A DNA stretch of 45,829 nt from Robiginitomaculum sp. (GTDB lineage Bacteria > Pseudomonadota > Alphaproteobacteria > Caulobacterales > Maricaulaceae): contig NVVO01000008.1 in NCBI GenBank assembly GCA_002733385.1, positions 13,686 to 59,514 of the forward strand, in the 5' to 3' direction. Within the stretch, counting starts at the first letter, position 1, and every line of letters starts with the position of its first letter. The notes under the pieces were generated by a model, which had not been told where the DNA came from, ran no database searches, and worked only from the letters and a program-made list of their open reading frames with translations. Positions 27,609 through 35,071 of this stretch are shown here, in pieces. The position numbers and the translations under genes were made by a program.

Positions 27609-29075
27609 TTAGAACACGATACGTAGCGTCGCTGAACCAATGTGTTGTGTTGTGTTGGAGCCAAACAGCCCTTTATATCCAAAATTTATGCTGGTATCTT
27701 GGCGTATGCCTATACTAATCCCCGGTTCTATCGTGAACATATCACTGTCTATCAAATCGAACTGGGCTCTTATGTCCGGCACCGTCGCCGCCAAATTATC
27801 TGCGAATAAAGCGTTTATTTGAAATTCATCACTAGATGTACTTTGCCAACCCAACCCGAGATGAGGGCGAACTTTAGCACTACCTGACCCGCTGTGCGTT
27901 TTACTGAAATCTACTTTAATATATACTACCGTGCTATTATCAGATGATTGTTGAGCGAAAACCGTCAATACATCTGCACCGGTTTCTTTAAGATCATCGA
28001 TTTCGGTTTTGACCGCGGCTACTGAGGCGGATGGTATAACTGTAATTCCGTTCATTTGCGTTTCATAACTTGCGCGCAACATTACGCTGGTGCTGGTGAC
28101 ATTAAATGGAGTTCTCGAGACCATTCCTCCCAGATTTGCATGTGTAATCCATAGCGCTCCGTCACTATTTGTGCGCGTATAACTTCCGGTCACTACGAAG
28201 GGGTCAAAGTTCCACCCCACAACACCGTTAAACGAAAATCTATCTCCGTCATCAATGGAACTGGTATTCATATAGTTTGTATTAAAACTGCCGGCTGAGA
28301 TACCACCTCCGAGCATCAATCCGCCTTTTAATTGAACCAATCCGCCGCCGAAATAACTTGTAGAATTTTCGTTTACGGCAATTGTGTTGAATTTGGAATC
28401 CGCATAACTACCGCCTACGAACAAACAGGCCTTGTTCCCCGAATTACCGCTGAGTTTTTTTATGAATCTATGATCGCATGACTGGGTAAGATCGGCAAAA
28501 GCAATATTTGCCATCAGGGTTCCGCTGAGGGGTTGAGCAAATTCATCAACTGAAGTGCGGTCAACCAGCATGACCGTCACCCCGTTCAAGATCGGGCTAA
28601 GAGCATTCCCGTCCGCATCAGCAAAGGCGAGGCCCGATAGTGAAAAATTTGCCGCTCCCACATTTTGCGCCAGAAACGTCAGTGACCCCAATGGGAGGGT
28701 ATTGCTTTGCGCGGAATTTAAGTTGGCGGCGCTCTCAAGAGAAACCTCAAAAATTCCCAATTGACCTAGCATCGTTGCATCGGTTCCAAATAGAGAATTT
28801 GCCGGATTTGCACTTAATGCAGGACCGAGACTGTTTCCGAGCAACGACACCAAATTGCTGTCAAACAAAAGTAAAAAGTCATAAGCCCCCAAAGACGGCA
28901 CCCCTGACGCTGTCAAATTCGAAATCAGTAGGGATAAGTCGAAAGTTGTTCCAACTCTGACATATTGTACCTGGGAGTCTAACGATATGGTTTGAGCATT
29001 TGCAGGTAAATATCCTATACAAGTCGAAATCGCCGTCGCAATTACAGCCTTTTTTATGAAATCCGGTTTTTTCAC
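27609..29075 (-). CDS. Cohesin domain fused to outer-membrane beta-barrel (autotransporter-like)
   Basis: 488 residues. Signal peptide ending about residue 27 (PANAQ). Residues about 28-173 form a cohesin-like domain: VRVGTTFDLSL, then SLGAYDFLLLFDSNLVSLLG, then FEVSLES and a final LGSLTFLAQ-x-VGAANFSL strand pair, as in cohesins of surface and PEP-CTERM proteins. Residues about 205-488 are amphipathic strands (GGGLVQLKGGLMLGGGISAG, HLGLGWQS) ending in TLRIVF, with the aromatic terminal residue recognised by the BAM machinery. The start GTG at 29075 has GGAGG six bases upstream; GTG at 29081 would leave no spacing. First gene of the operon whose last gene has a dockerin. Confidence 0.82.
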   Translation of the reverse strand: MKKPDFIKKAVIATAISTCIGYLPANAQTISLDSQVQYVRVGTTFDLSLLISNLTASGVPSLGAYDFLLLFDSNLVSLLGNSLGPALSANPANSLFGTDATMLGQLGIFEVSLESAANLNSAQSNTLPLGSLTFLAQNVGAANFSLSGLAFADADGNALSPILNGVTVMLVDRTSVDEFAQPLSGTLMANIAFADLTQSCDHRFIKKLSGNSGNKACLFVGGSYADSKFNTIAVNENSTSYFGGGLVQLKGGLMLGGGISAGSFNTNYMNTSSIDDGDRFSFNGVVGWNFDPFVVTGSYTRTNSDGALWITHANLGGMVSRTPFNVTSTSVMLRASYETQMNGITVIPSASVAAVKTEIDDLKETGADVLTVFAQQSSDNSTVVYIKVDFSKTHSGSGSAKVRPHLGLGWQSTSSDEFQINALFADNLAATVPDIRAQFDLIDSDMFTIEPGISIGIRQDTSINFGYKGLFGSNTTQHIGSATLRIVF

Positions 29076-29199
29076 AAACACCCTCCACCCATGGACGCAT
29101 TGTATTTACCGACGGGGTCAAAGTGAAGCGCCCTTCCAATTTGACATTTCTTCTCTTAACATAAACTCCATAAATTGCAAGCGGATTTACAAATTCTGT

Positions 29200-29640
29200 C
29201 ACCGAGAACTAGGCGGGAACGTGCCGGACGCAACCAAAAGAGGCGGCTTTCGCCAAAAGCTGGTTGCACATGATCTTTTGGAAATTTTACTGGGCGAGGT
29301 CAATCGCCAACTTGAACAAATGCACATCATCATGACTGAGGGGCGGGCAATATCATCGACGCCACATCAATTGAGGCGTCCTGGTCTGGCTCCGGCAAAG
29401 GCGCAGATGGCGGGCCCAGCCTTGATCCTGATGCAGGCTGGCACGTCAAGTCTACAGCAAAGGCAAGCGCAAACCCACCTATGGTTACTCTGTTCATACC
29501 GGGGCCAACGAAGATGGTTTCATCCATCGCCAGACCGTACTACAGGAAATGCCATGATAACAGCAAGCGCCATACGCTATTGCTGGGCGGCGAGGCCGGC
29601 CTATTACCCGATAAAACTGCTATACGGCGCTTAAAAAGGT
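29200..29640 (+). pseudogene. Decayed IS5-family transposase
   Basis: Transposase-like peptides appear in successive frames: VPDATKRGGFRQKLVAHDLL and EVNRQLEQMHIIMTEGR in the first frame, IIDATSIEASWSGSGKG then LDPDAGWHVKSTAK from 29352 in a second, GKRKPTYGYSVHTGANEDG from 29462 in a third (stop at 29555), and SKRHTLLLGGEAGLLPDKT in a fourth stretch. The IIDAT segment is the first catalytic Asp region of IS5-type DDE enzymes, and DPDAGW plus YGYSVH are family-typical. At least three frameshifts and missing ends mean it is inactive. It sits just inside the right end of the large element. Confidence 0.8.
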
Positions 29641-29658
29641 CTTTTCTGATACGAAAGT

Positions 29659-29738
29659 TTGACACATCTTGAACCACACTCTGTAAAAATAGCTAATAAA
29701 CATGAATAAATACAACAACTTAGAATATGGTCAATCTG
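29659..29738. repeat. Right arm of the large element, homologous to 23689-23767
   Basis: The two arms align with one gap directly upstream of the tRNA-3' repeat. Conserved blocks are TTTGACACAT, CACACT-TG, AATAAATACAA and CTTA. The arms are diverged (many substitutions), unlike the 63-base core of copies 1 and 2, so the two elements are related but distinct. Confidence 0.7.
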
Positions 29739-29787
29739 CCTTCTAAGCAGGGGGTTGTAGGTTCGAGTCCTACCTAAATCGCCATTT
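29739..29787 (+). repeat. tRNA-Arg 3'-half repeat, copy 3 (right end of the array)
   Basis: The first 27 bases are identical to copies 1 and 2. It then differs at the T loop (TTCGAGT for TTCAAGT) and in the acceptor strand (CTAAATC for CGGAATC); the latter would break two base pairs with the 5' half of the intact tRNA. Identity ends at GCCATT, beyond which the chromosome resumes. The last two bases overlap the minus-strand stop codon of the metC-like gene. Confidence 0.88.
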
Positions 29788-30937
29788 ATTTTGAGACCTC
29801 AAGCAGTTCAAGGGCTTTGGCCCAATCGTTTTTCATATCTTCAATATCTTCCAAACCACAAGCGATGCGCACCAATGGACCGCCGAAACCGGGATCAAAA
29901 CTGCGGGTTAATTGCGGGTCACAATGTATGACCAGGCTCTCGAAACCGCCAAAGGAAAAACCTTTGGCAAAAAGTTTCAAACTGTCGAGCAAGCGCAATA
30001 CGTCTTTTTCGCTGCAAGGCTCAAACACAATGCTGAACAAACAGGCCGAGCCGGTAAAATCCCGCTTCCATAAGTCGTGATTGGGGTGGGAGCTTAGGGC
30101 AGGGTGGATCACCCGTTTTATCTTGTCGTGTTTTGCAAACCATTTGGCCAGTGCCAGCGCGGTTTGTTCTTGTTGGTTACAGCGCGTCACTAAAGTACGA
30201 AACCCGCGCAAGACCTGATAGGCATCATCTGGAGAGGTGGAATTACCCAAAGCTATGGCCGCTTTTTCCACTATCCGTGCCAATTTTTTTGTCCGCGATA
30301 TGACCGCGCCAAACAGGACATCACTGTGGCCGCCAAAATATTTGGTGGCGGCGTGAACGGAGATATCCGCACCCAGATCCAGCGGCGCATAGACCAATCC
30401 GGCTGACCATGTGTTGTCGACAATGGTGATGATATCACGGTCTTTCGCCGCTTTGACAATGGCTGGCAAATCCTGAATTTCCAAACTCAAAGAGCCAGGG
30501 CTTTCCAGCAATATGCAAGTCGTATTTTTGCGAAACAGGCTGGAAATATCTCCGCCAATATCCGGAGGGTAATATTGGGTTTCCACACCGAATTTCACCA
30601 GTAATGTATTGCAAAAATGGCGTACCGGGCCGTAGCTGCTGTCGGACACCAATATATGGTCGCCCGCTTTGACATTGGCCAAAATCGACAATGTGTTGGC
30701 GGACAGCCCGCTGGGGGTCAGTGTGCAGCCCGCACCATTTTCCAAAGCGCAAAACGCAACACTTAATGCATCATGTACGGGGGAGCCGTGACGACCATAA
30801 ATCCGGTGTTTGCCGTTATACAGATCGTCTGCTTTGTCAAATAGCAATGTCGAGGCCCGCATAATAGACGGGTTTACACTGGCGCCAGCCTTGATGTCTG
30901 GTCGTCCCACATGGGCAAATTGGGTGGATTTTTTCAT
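29786..30937 (-). CDS. metC: Cystathionine beta-lyase (Cys/Met metabolism PLP enzyme)
   Basis: About 383 residues, fold-type I PLP enzyme of the Cys/Met family. PLP Lys about 199 (HAATKYFGGHSD), Asp about 174 (VDNTWSAG), RYGR-like phosphate segment replaced by HRIYGRHGSP, and the SGLSA loop. The sequence is closest to cystathionine beta-lyases, which release homocysteine, pyruvate and ammonia from cystathionine. The ATG at 30937 overlaps the cysK stop (ATGA); an in-frame TTG at 30949 is less likely. Its 3' end abuts copy 3 of the tRNA repeat. Confidence 0.87.
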   Translation of the reverse strand: MKKSTQFAHVGRPDIKAGASVNPSIMRASTLLFDKADDLYNGKHRIYGRHGSPVHDALSVAFCALENGAGCTLTPSGLSANTLSILANVKAGDHILVSDSSYGPVRHFCNTLLVKFGVETQYYPPDIGGDISSLFRKNTTCILLESPGSLSLEIQDLPAIVKAAKDRDIITIVDNTWSAGLVYAPLDLGADISVHAATKYFGGHSDVLFGAVISRTKKLARIVEKAAIALGNSTSPDDAYQVLRGFRTLVTRCNQQEQTALALAKWFAKHDKIKRVIHPALSSHPNHDLWKRDFTGSACLFSIVFEPCSEKDVLRLLDSLKLFAKGFSFGGFESLVIHCDPQLTRSFDPGFGGPLVRIACGLEDIEDMKNDWAKALELLEVSK

Positions 30938-31929
30938 AATGTCATCCAAGGTGGAATGGGCAGGTTTTTTTCGCGCAAAAATGCCGGATTATAGAGCTTG
31001 GACTGATAGCGCGAACCGTAATCACACAACATGGTGACGATTGTTTGGCCCGGCCCCATATCTTTGGTCATGTCCCGGGCAAGTGCAATGGCGCCGGCAA
31101 TATTTATGCCGGACGAACCACCAAGACACATGCCTTCGTTTTCGGTTAAACCGTACAAAATTTCCAAGGCATCTGCATCTTCAATCCGGTAAGCCCGGTC
31201 AACAATTATGCCTTCAAGGTTGGCCGTAATACGGCCCTGACCAATGCCCTCGGTTATGGAGCCACCTTTGGTTTCTAGGACACCGTCTTGGTAATAGGAA
31301 TACAGCTTCGAACCACCGGGGTCGGCAATGCCGATTTGTATGTTAGGGTTTTTGTCTTTAAGCCCCAGTGACACACCGCCCAAAGTTCCGCCAGAACCAA
31401 CCGAACATATAAACCCGTCAACCTTGCCCTGTGTCTGGGCAAAAATTTCCTGGGCGGTGCCTTGTAAATGGGCGTCTCTATTGGCTGTATTGTCAAATTG
31501 GTTGGCCCACAGCGCGCTAGTTTTTTTTGCTAGTCTCCCGGAATAATGCACATAGTTTTCCGGGTTGGAATAGGGCACGGCGTCGACTTCAATCAGCTCC
31601 GCCCCCATCAGGCGGATGGCGTTTTTCTTCTCCTCGGATTGACTGCGCGGTATAACGATCTTGCATCTATACCCGAGCGCTGAACACACCATAGCAAGCC
31701 CGATGCCGGTGTTTCCTGCCGTGCCCTCCACAACCGTTCCGCCCGGCTTTAAAGTGCCCGCCGCCTCTGCGGCTCTTATGATATAAAGCGCGGCCCGATC
31801 TTTGACCGACTGGCCGGGATTGAGGAATTCCGCCTTGCCTAGAATTTCACAGCCCGTAATCTCGGAAGCTTTGTTCAAACGAATAAGCGGCGTATTGCCA
31901 ATCAGGTCGATTATGGTTTGGGCTGTCAT
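30934..31929 (-). CDS. cysK: Cysteine synthase (O-acetylserine sulfhydrylase)
   Basis: 331 residues of fold-type II PLP enzyme: IGNTPLIRL at 10-18, PLP Lys43 in GQSVKDRAA, substrate loop EGTAGNTGIG, and phosphate loop GSGGTLGG. The C-terminal segment GMCLGGSSGIN is also typical. It makes cysteine from O-acetylserine and sulfide in the cytosol. It is translationally coupled to the metC-like gene, so the pair could interconvert cysteine and homocysteine sulfur. A cystathionine beta-synthase role is possible; there is no CBS domain. Confidence 0.87.
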   Translation of the reverse strand: MTAQTIIDLIGNTPLIRLNKASEITGCEILGKAEFLNPGQSVKDRAALYIIRAAEAAGTLKPGGTVVEGTAGNTGIGLAMVCSALGYRCKIVIPRSQSEEKKNAIRLMGAELIEVDAVPYSNPENYVHYSGRLAKKTSALWANQFDNTANRDAHLQGTAQEIFAQTQGKVDGFICSVGSGGTLGGVSLGLKDKNPNIQIGIADPGGSKLYSYYQDGVLETKGGSITEGIGQGRITANLEGIIVDRAYRIEDADALEILYGLTENEGMCLGGSSGINIAGAIALARDMTKDMGPGQTIVTMLCDYGSRYQSKLYNPAFLREKNLPIPPWMTL

Positions 31930-32061
31930 CTTCGGCTCTCCTTGAATTCACAGGTAGAGTTTCCGCAGCCAATCTTCAAGTGGTTTTAAGCCCAATCACA
32001 AATGTTTGACTAAAAATTTTGCAAGTCCGTAAAACAAACCGGGATCTACGAACTAAACAAA

Positions 32062-34374
32062 TCACACCCGGCCATAGTTCAAGGCCGCGTCGCACAGGAG
32101 ATAGGCCCGGCCAGTTTCACTTTCGAGTTTTGTGCGGATAGCTTCGCGGCTGACACCCAATTGTTCAAGTGAGCGGTCAAAACGGGTCGCGAATTTGATG
32201 GTTTTCTCACTTAGATCATCATTAACCGCCAAAGATTTTACTAAATGTTCCACCGGATTTTTTAGTCGTGCCTTGACGCATTTACTCATGGCCTCATGAC
32301 CGCTTACGGCCCGGGCATTGCTGGCTTCGATGATGCAACCGTCGTCGACAACCGCATTTACCGATAATCCCAATTGGGCCAAATCAGCCAACAAAACATC
32401 ATCATCGCTTTTGCTTTGTGTTTCGGATACGGCTTTGGGTTTTGACGGGGCGACAATATCAAGACTGGAAGGGGTGTTAGCTTTCGCCTTTGATTTGAAA
32501 ATATTGCGAAACAATCCGCCTGATTTAGATTTGGTATTGCGCTCATTGTCAATTGGGACAGACCTTCGGATGGTTACATCAGCTATATCTGGCAAGTTTG
32601 ATGCTTGCGGCGAGTTTTGCGCGGGTGTTGGTACGTTTGCATCTAAGGCAGGCTCTTCATTTTCTCTCAAAGATGGTTCATTTTTTCTCAAAGAAGGCTC
32701 AGGCGGAATTCTTTCGACATTTTGCCGCAATATATCAGGATCAATCTGGCCATCCACGAGTTCAAGCGGTGCTTGCTCATCAGGCTTTGGAACAGTGGTG
32801 TCCTCGATCATGACATCAAGTTTCTCGGAAGCTGTCTTGGGGGTAGGGGAGAGTTTTCTGTCTTTATCTTCCTGAGTAATTTCAATGAGAGGCTTGAGCC
32901 TGAGCCTGGTGCGCCTCCCAGATTTAGGCCGCTTCTTTTTTCCGACATGACCGGGCGGGCTATTATCCGTATCCGTATCCGTATCCTTATCTTTCTCGCT
33001 TTCATCCGGAACAAGCTCTAAGGACCTAGGTTGTTTATTACCAATTCGGCTTTGCAGTCCGGCCATTTCTTGCTCAATACGGGCGATTTCCTTACGGGTT
33101 AACTCAAGACTGTCTTGCACACGTTGGGCCGCCATATCGCTGATGCTTTGGGCATGTTCCGTGGAATATTGCACCATATCGCGCATTTCTGCGAACCGGG
33201 CCTTGACGGCATTGTCCGCCAAAGATGCAGCCTCGGCCAAAGCTTCAATGGTTTGCTTGCCCGTGCGCGAGGCTTCCGTAAGGCTTTCTGCGCTGGCTTG
33301 GGCAGACAGGGACAAGTCGCGCATTTTGCTCAAACGCTCTTGCATGCTGGCCCCCAAGGATGTTTGCTCATCGCGCAAATGCTCTATCATGGCCGTCAGC
33401 TCACCGGCATGTTTTTTGTAAACAGTATCCAATTCCTCGGAGCGTTGGCGAATAATGTCCCCCAGGCTCTTGATATCTTCGTGGCTGGCACTGAGTGTCG
33501 AGGCGGCTTGAACCGTGTTGGAACGGACAATATCGGACGCTGAATTGATCTTGGCAGTGGCACCTTCGACGCTGATCCGGGCTTCCTTGATTTTTTGCTC
33601 GGCAATCTGCACGGCTTTGGCCAGATTGTCCGTGTGCATGGTCAAGGTGTTGGACAGGCTTTCCATGCTCAAGTCCAGGGTTTGTGTCATATCGATCAGG
33701 GTTTGTTTCTGGACATTGACGCTCTGATTAATGGTGGCAACGGTTTCGCGCACATCACTGTTTGCGGTTTGCATGGTTTCGGCCTGAATTTGCACAGCGT
33801 CGTCCATTGCACCGAGGCGCATAAGGGCGGTTTCAAGCCTGTTGTCCACATGGTCAATTTGCGCCGCAATGGTTTCCGCCATGATTTTACTCTTTCCAAT
33901 GACGGTTTTATCCGGCGTGGTCAGGGCGCTGGCCGCCAGATTAAGGGCATGTGCCTGGCTAGACAGTTTCGCCAATTGTTTGAGACAATATGCCGTCACA
34001 ATAATCAGCAAGATCGGGCCAAGCACCAACACTGCAATGGAGGCCCACTGTAAAGGTGTATTGGTTTGCCAACTATTGGCGACATCCAGAACAATAAACA
34101 ATAATGCACCAACAATGATCAACCACAACAAACTTGCACCAAGCACTGCCCGTTTAATCCAGCCAAAATCAGGGCCGTCGGGCATGGTGGCTTGCATAGG
34201 TTCTCTTTGTTGTGTTGGTATGGGTTTTAAAATATCTACCAGATCTAGGCTATCAATTTCTTTGTCAGGTGTTTTCGCTACATGTGCCCTGCTTATACTG
34301 CCTCTATCTTCAATGCTCCGGGCTTCAATGCCCCCGGCTTCAATACTGGTTATTTTGATTTTTCTATCGACCAC
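32062..34374 (-). CDS. Large coiled-coil membrane protein (TipN-like layout)
   Basis: 770 residues with a GTG start preceded by AGGGCA. A polar N-terminus of about 75 residues, two membrane helices (AVLGASLLWLIIVGALLFIV at about 93-115 and SIAVLVLGPILLIIVTAY at about 127-146), a long coiled coil to about residue 450 with repeated A/S/E heptads (methyl-accepting-like but no signalling tip), a charged low-complexity linker (KDTDTDTD, P/E-rich), and a conserved-looking C-terminal domain of about 110 residues. Caulobacter TipN, a new-pole marker, also has two N-terminal helices and a long coiled coil; the similarity here is of layout only. Confidence 0.6.
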   Translation of the reverse strand: MVDRKIKITSIEAGGIEARSIEDRGSISRAHVAKTPDKEIDSLDLVDILKPIPTQQREPMQATMPDGPDFGWIKRAVLGASLLWLIIVGALLFIVLDVANSWQTNTPLQWASIAVLVLGPILLIIVTAYCLKQLAKLSSQAHALNLAASALTTPDKTVIGKSKIMAETIAAQIDHVDNRLETALMRLGAMDDAVQIQAETMQTANSDVRETVATINQSVNVQKQTLIDMTQTLDLSMESLSNTLTMHTDNLAKAVQIAEQKIKEARISVEGATAKINSASDIVRSNTVQAASTLSASHEDIKSLGDIIRQRSEELDTVYKKHAGELTAMIEHLRDEQTSLGASMQERLSKMRDLSLSAQASAESLTEASRTGKQTIEALAEAASLADNAVKARFAEMRDMVQYSTEHAQSISDMAAQRVQDSLELTRKEIARIEQEMAGLQSRIGNKQPRSLELVPDESEKDKDTDTDTDNSPPGHVGKKKRPKSGRRTRLRLKPLIEITQEDKDRKLSPTPKTASEKLDVMIEDTTVPKPDEQAPLELVDGQIDPDILRQNVERIPPEPSLRKNEPSLRENEEPALDANVPTPAQNSPQASNLPDIADVTIRRSVPIDNERNTKSKSGGLFRNIFKSKAKANTPSSLDIVAPSKPKAVSETQSKSDDDVLLADLAQLGLSVNAVVDDGCIIEASNARAVSGHEAMSKCVKARLKNPVEHLVKSLAVNDDLSEKTIKFATRFDRSLEQLGVSREAIRTKLESETGRAYLLCDAALNYGRV

Positions 34375-34465
34375 TGTCTGCCCTTTATTGCTTAGCCCTA
34401 TCGCTTTATTTGGCTCGTTAAGGAAATAGTTGTGAGTTTATACTATATTGTGCGGCGCGGGAAAA

Positions 34466-34486
34466 GGTTAAACAATGTATTTAACC
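34466..34486. promoter_or_regulatory. Perfect 7-7-7 inverted repeat, possible operator
   Basis: GGTTAAA at 34466-34472 and TTTAACC at 34480-34486 are exact reverse complements around seven bases. The site is in the 185-base region between the divergent coiled-coil gene and the small gene at 34560. Dyad spacing fits a helix-turn-helix dimer. No regulator is identified. Confidence 0.45.
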
Positions 34487-34559
34487 AGTCCCGGGTGAAA
34501 TTGCCAAGGTGTTAATGCCATGTGTTGATGGTGAGGCAAAAATGGACAGGGGGGGCCTT

Positions 34560-34796
34560 ATGGCCAAAATTAGCTTGCGTATTAGCGCAAAGGAACAATC
34601 TTATCTGCGTTTGGGGCTTAACCAGCCCGGCGGGAAATTGCCATTGTTCGATAAAAATGGACGGGAAATCAACCACCGGACCATATTGGCATGTATTGAA
34701 AAAGGTTATGTGGAAAAATGGTTCGCCAACCCGCTTAAACCGCAATGGCTTGTTTGCCGTTTGACCAATTCAGGACGCAAGGCGGCAAAAGTCTGA
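34560..34796 (+). CDS. Small conserved-looking protein of unknown function
   Basis: A 78-residue basic protein (MAKISLRISAKEQ to GRKAAKV) that reads like a small winged helix: RTILACIEKGYVEKW as a recognition-type helix and CRLTNSGRKAAK as a wing/terminal strand (LTxxGxxA is typical of winged-helix ends). AGGGGGG lies five bases upstream of the ATG at 34560; an ATG at 34542 with GTGAGG upstream is an alternative. It converges on the 46-residue gene at 34800. DNA binding is a guess. Confidence 0.55.
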   Translation: MAKISLRISAKEQSYLRLGLNQPGGKLPLFDKNGREINHRTILACIEKGYVEKWFANPLKPQWLVCRLTNSGRKAAKV

Positions 34797-34799
34797 TAC

Positions 34800-34940
34800 T
34801 TAACCCAAAATACGTAAGATGACCGGTTTTTTTGGTTTTTCATCTTCGCTGTCATCGGATTTGGGTTGGGTTTTAAGACCGAGAAACATGAATGCCAGCA
34901 ACAAGGTTACGCTGAGCAACCATTTTATAAACTTATCCAT
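34800..34940 (-). CDS. 46-residue single-pass membrane microprotein
   Basis: ATG at 34940 with a strong GAGGGG ribosome-binding site eight bases upstream, and TAA at 34800-34802. The product is MDKFIKWLLSVTLLLAFMFL, then GLKTQPKSDDSED, then a KPKKPVILRILG tail. One membrane helix at about 5-22 is followed by a charged segment. Short length explains why it is easily missed. Function unknown. Confidence 0.65.
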   Translation of the reverse strand: MDKFIKWLLSVTLLLAFMFLGLKTQPKSDDSEDEKPKKPVILRILG

Positions 34941-35071
34941 AATTTCCCCTCATCAATTTCGCATAACCAAAGTGCATGATTACGGTACATGTCGTATATA
35001 GTGTGTGTTCAGTCAGTAATCAAGTTGGCACATCGTCGATTATTAGTGATTTTGGTGAATTCTTGTTAAGG

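Larger units (their letters stand above)
23768..29738. mobile_element. Large tRNA-Arg element with cohesin/dockerin operon
   Basis: A 5,971-base unit between tRNA-3' repeats copy 2 and copy 3. It holds four minus-strand genes (cohesin-barrel, lipoprotein, secreted unknown, CLCA-like/VWA/dockerin) and a decayed IS5-type transposase at the right end. No integrase is present. Copy 3 differs from copies 1 and 2 at three positions in the tRNA part, suggesting this is the older insertion. Confidence 0.75.

Noticed and set aside
29056..29634. 192-residue plus-strand open frame as an intact gene
   Set aside because: Only its central part matches transposase, and that match jumps frames; the frame is a by-product of decay.
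31930..32061. Riboswitch (SAM-type) leader of cysK
   Set aside because: The 130-base leader shows no convincing set of paired elements or conserved ligand core by eye.
33595..34053. Plus-strand open frame opposite the coiled-coil gene
   Set aside because: It lies entirely opposite a long coiled-coil coding region, has no ribosome-binding site and no recognisable product.
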